A DNA stretch of 64,000 bases, from NCBI GenBank assembly GCA_030427205.1, contig JAUHXC010000027.1:62001-126000 (forward strand), in the 5' to 3' direction. A program made the translations under genes and the position numbers. How positions within the stretch are numbered: the stretch's first letter is position 1; each line of letters begins with the position of its first letter. This DNA comes from a bacterium. Lineage in GTDB: Bacteria; Myxococcota_A; Bradymonadia; UBA7976; UBA1532. The notes under the pieces were generated by a model. That model was not told the DNA's origin and did not search any database. It saw only the letters and a list, made by a program, of their open reading frames with translations. This document shows, piece by piece, positions 62,305 through 64,000 of the stretch.

Positions 62305-62583
62305 GTTTCCTCCCCGTCCGCCCGTGCTCCCCGCGCAGGCGACGTTCTGATTGATTTGAGGGCGGGCCTCCCCGGAGGCCCTCACCCCCGGCATCGCCAC
62401 GGTTGGGTGGGCGATGTCCTCTAGGCTGGCGAAATATAGCGGCAAGGTGACGGCCGGCGAAAGCGGTCTGCGCCGGACGGGCATGGCGCTCGGGGTGTCG
62501 ACGGGCGGGGCAGGTCATCAACGGGCTTTCGCCGCGTCTGCCGAGCGGTATCATCCAGTGGGGAGATCAACGGAGACGATGCG

Positions 62584-64000
62584 ATGAAGTGGTGGCGATA
62601 CCTGGCCTTGGTGCTCCTCCTGGCGGCTTGGGGCTGTGTCCCGACCGGCGGGGGAGGCGGTGGTGGCCGAGACGACAGTGGAATCGGCGGTGAGGGCGAG
62701 GGCGAGGGAGAAGGCGAGGGAGAAGGCGAGGGTGAGGGCGAAGGCGAGGGCGAGGGTGAGGGCGAAGGCGAAGGCGAGGGCGAAGGCGAGGGCGAAGGCG
62801 AGGGAGAGGGTGAGGGCGAAGGCGAGGGTGAGGGCGAAGGCGAGGGTGAGGGCGAAGGCGAAGGTGAAGGCGAGGGTGAAGGCGAAGGCGAAGGCGAGGG
62901 TGAGGGCGAAGGCGAGGGCGAGGGTGAGGGCGAAGGCGAGGGCGAGGGCGAGGGCGAAGGCGCCCCGGGCGGTTCGCCGTGCGTCATCGATGGGGACTGC
63001 GCCTCGCGCCAATGTGCCGACGGGCAGGCCGAAGATGCCTTCCCGGCGCCCGGCGGCTTCTGTATTCAGGGCTGCGCGGCCGACGCCGAGTGCGGTGGCG
63101 GCGTCTGCATGCCCAGCGGGCTCGATCGCCTGTGCTTCGAGCGCTGCGGCGCCCGTGAGCCCTGCCGCGACGGTTGGGTCTGCGTGACCCAGACCCGGGC
63201 CGACGCCAACCAGATGCCCGAAGAGGTCGAGATGTGCGTGCCCGACTGCAACCTCTCGGGATGTGGCGGGGCGGGGGTCTGCGATCCCGACTCCGGCCGC
63301 TGTGAGCCCGGCGAGCCGGTCGAGCCGCCCGAGTGTCAGTACCCCTGCGGTCGCGGCGAGGTCTGCACCGACGGTCGCTGCGTGCGCGCCGACCAGACCT
63401 GCGAGACCGACTATCACTGCACGCTCGACGAGACCTGCCGCGACGGCGCGTGCATCACCGCGATGTTCGCCCCGTGTGATCCGATCGCCGAAGACTGCCA
63501 CGAGAGCCAGACCTGCCTGCCGCTCGGCGATGGCACCGGCATCTGCATGTTCAGCTGTGACGACGACGACACCTGCGAGGTCGACATGACCTGCCAGAGC
63601 CTCGACCCGGCCAGCCCCGACGTCTGCTATTTCGCGTTCTGCGCGCCGGGCGAGATCAACGGGCCGTGCCAGCTGTCGGCGGGTCGGGTGGGCACCTGCC
63701 AGCCGCTGCGCGGGGACGATACCCGCGGGCTCTGCGTCGACGCCGGGGTCGCCGCCGAGGGCGCGGTCTGCGACGGCCAGGGCGATCCGCGCGATCCCGA
63801 GGCGGCCGAGCTGGCGTGCGGCGTCGGGTTGCTGTGCCTCGGCGATCCCGACGATCCGCTCGAGCCGGGCGCGCCGCTCGACGGGCTGGGAGAGTGCGAC
63901 GCGCTGTGTCGGCCGGGGATCGACCGCTGCGGCCCGGCCGAGGCCTGCGTCGACTTCGGTCAGCGCGACGACCCGCGCACCGTCGATCAGAACGAGAACT
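62584..64000 (+). CDS. Cys-rich lipoprotein with GE linker, runs off the right edge
   Basis: ATG at 62584 with GGAGA upstream. The signal peptide ends in AAWGC (Cys18). A Gly-Glu linker of about 90 residues follows (62692-62961 in DNA), then Cys-rich modules with the pattern C-x-x-G-x-C (for example CGRGEVCTDGRCV) to the end of the window. The C-terminus is not present. It is divergent from the giant lipoprotein with a 279-base shared upstream region. Surface protein of the same family style; function unknown. Confidence 0.65.
   Translation, partial: MKWWRYLALVLLLAAWGCVPTGGGGGGGRDDSGIGGEGEGEGEGEGEGEGEGEGEGEGEGEGEGEGEGEGEGEGEGEGEGEGEGEGEGEGEGEGEGEGEGEGEGEGEGEGEGEGEGEGEGEGEGEGAPGGSPCVIDGDCASRQCADGQAEDAFPAPGGFCIQGCAADAECGGGVCMPSGLDRLCFERCGAREPCRDGWVCVTQTRADANQMPEEVEMCVPDCNLSGCGGAGVCDPDSGRCEPGEPVEPPECQYPCGRGEVCTDGRCVRADQTCETDYHCTLDETCRDGACITAMFAPCDPIAEDCHESQTCLPLGDGTGICMFSCDDDDTCEVDMTCQSLDPASPDVCYFAFCAPGEINGPCQLSAGRVGTCQPLRGDDTRGLCVDAGVAAEGAVCDGQGDPRDPEAAELACGVGLLCLGDPDDPLEPGAPLDGLGECDALCRPGIDRCGPAEACVDFGQRDDPRTVDQNEN
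62692..62961 (+). repeat. GE-linker hexanucleotide array
   Basis: In-frame six-base units encoding about 90 alternating Gly and Glu residues. Together with the minus-strand array 500 bases away it forms a long imperfect inverted repeat across the divergent promoter region. Confidence 0.8.

Noticed and set aside
58540..62424. A 1294-codon plus-strand frame opposite the giant lipoprotein
   Set aside because: It is Ala/Val-rich shadow coding of a Cys/Asp-rich gene in high-GC DNA; it has no start site or recognisable domains.
62421..62987. Long minus-strand frame encoding Ser-Pro repeats opposite the GE linker
   Set aside because: It is the complement of the GGCGAG array; no ribosome site, and the plus-strand lipoprotein explains the sequence better.

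Overview
The window is GC-rich and most likely comes from a Myxococcota or Bradymonadota-type (former deltaproteobacterial) chromosome. The clearest sign is a set of secreted lipoproteins with long Gly-Glu (GEGEGE) linkers and Cys/Asp-rich modules (31.3, 58.2-62.3 and 62.6-64 kb), a style common in that group. This taxonomic call rests on sequence style, not on a marker gene.

Two integrated elements sit in tandem at one tRNA-Leu(CAA) gene, followed by ordinary chromosome. Element A (1 to about 17.09 kb, left end outside the window) is a remnant of a long-tailed prophage. It holds the tape-measure C-terminus and three tail genes (0-6.8 kb), two small lipoproteins, a Cro/CI-like repressor with a palindromic operator, an HTH protein fused to a minimal FtsH-type (M41) peptidase domain, and a 1477-residue primase-helicase replication protein. 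Next come a 0.59-kb imperfect tandem duplication, a 5'-deleted tyrosine integrase and a cargo gene. It ends at a displaced 3' half of tRNA-Leu (17087-17142).

Element B (about 17.09-47.94 kb, 30.8 kb) appears structurally complete. Two long operons diverge from a repeat-rich centre at 27.4-28.0 kb that holds an inverted GC-rich array and eight 22/23-bp iteron-like repeats. The leftward operon has no recognisable terminase, portal, tail-tube or tape-measure gene. It encodes a transglutaminase-like protein, tail-anchored membrane proteins, a basic protein, a coiled-coil/beta capsid candidate, two small beta-rich proteins, a transglycosylase with signal peptide and a spike with collar repeats and a C1q/TNF-like head. 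I read it as a possible tailless, membrane-containing virus or another unusual particle. The rightward side carries an XRE-ImmA/DUF4411 toxin-antitoxin pair, a GE-linker lipoprotein, a CI/Cro-type switch with two strong palindromes, and a chain of overlapping genes: two Cys-rich zinc proteins, a DNA methylase, a CHC2 primase-helicase, an unknown 505-residue protein and the integrase. Cargo genes lie between integrase and tRNA, the same layout as in element A.

Chromosomal genes from 48 to 64 kb encode a glutathione S-transferase, two outer-membrane-type beta proteins, a metallo-beta-lactamase-fold hydrolase, a glycosidase-like lipoprotein, two smaller lipoproteins, a cyclic-nucleotide-binding-domain protein, an AI-2E-type permease, and two divergent GE-linker Cys-rich lipoproteins, the second running off the right edge.
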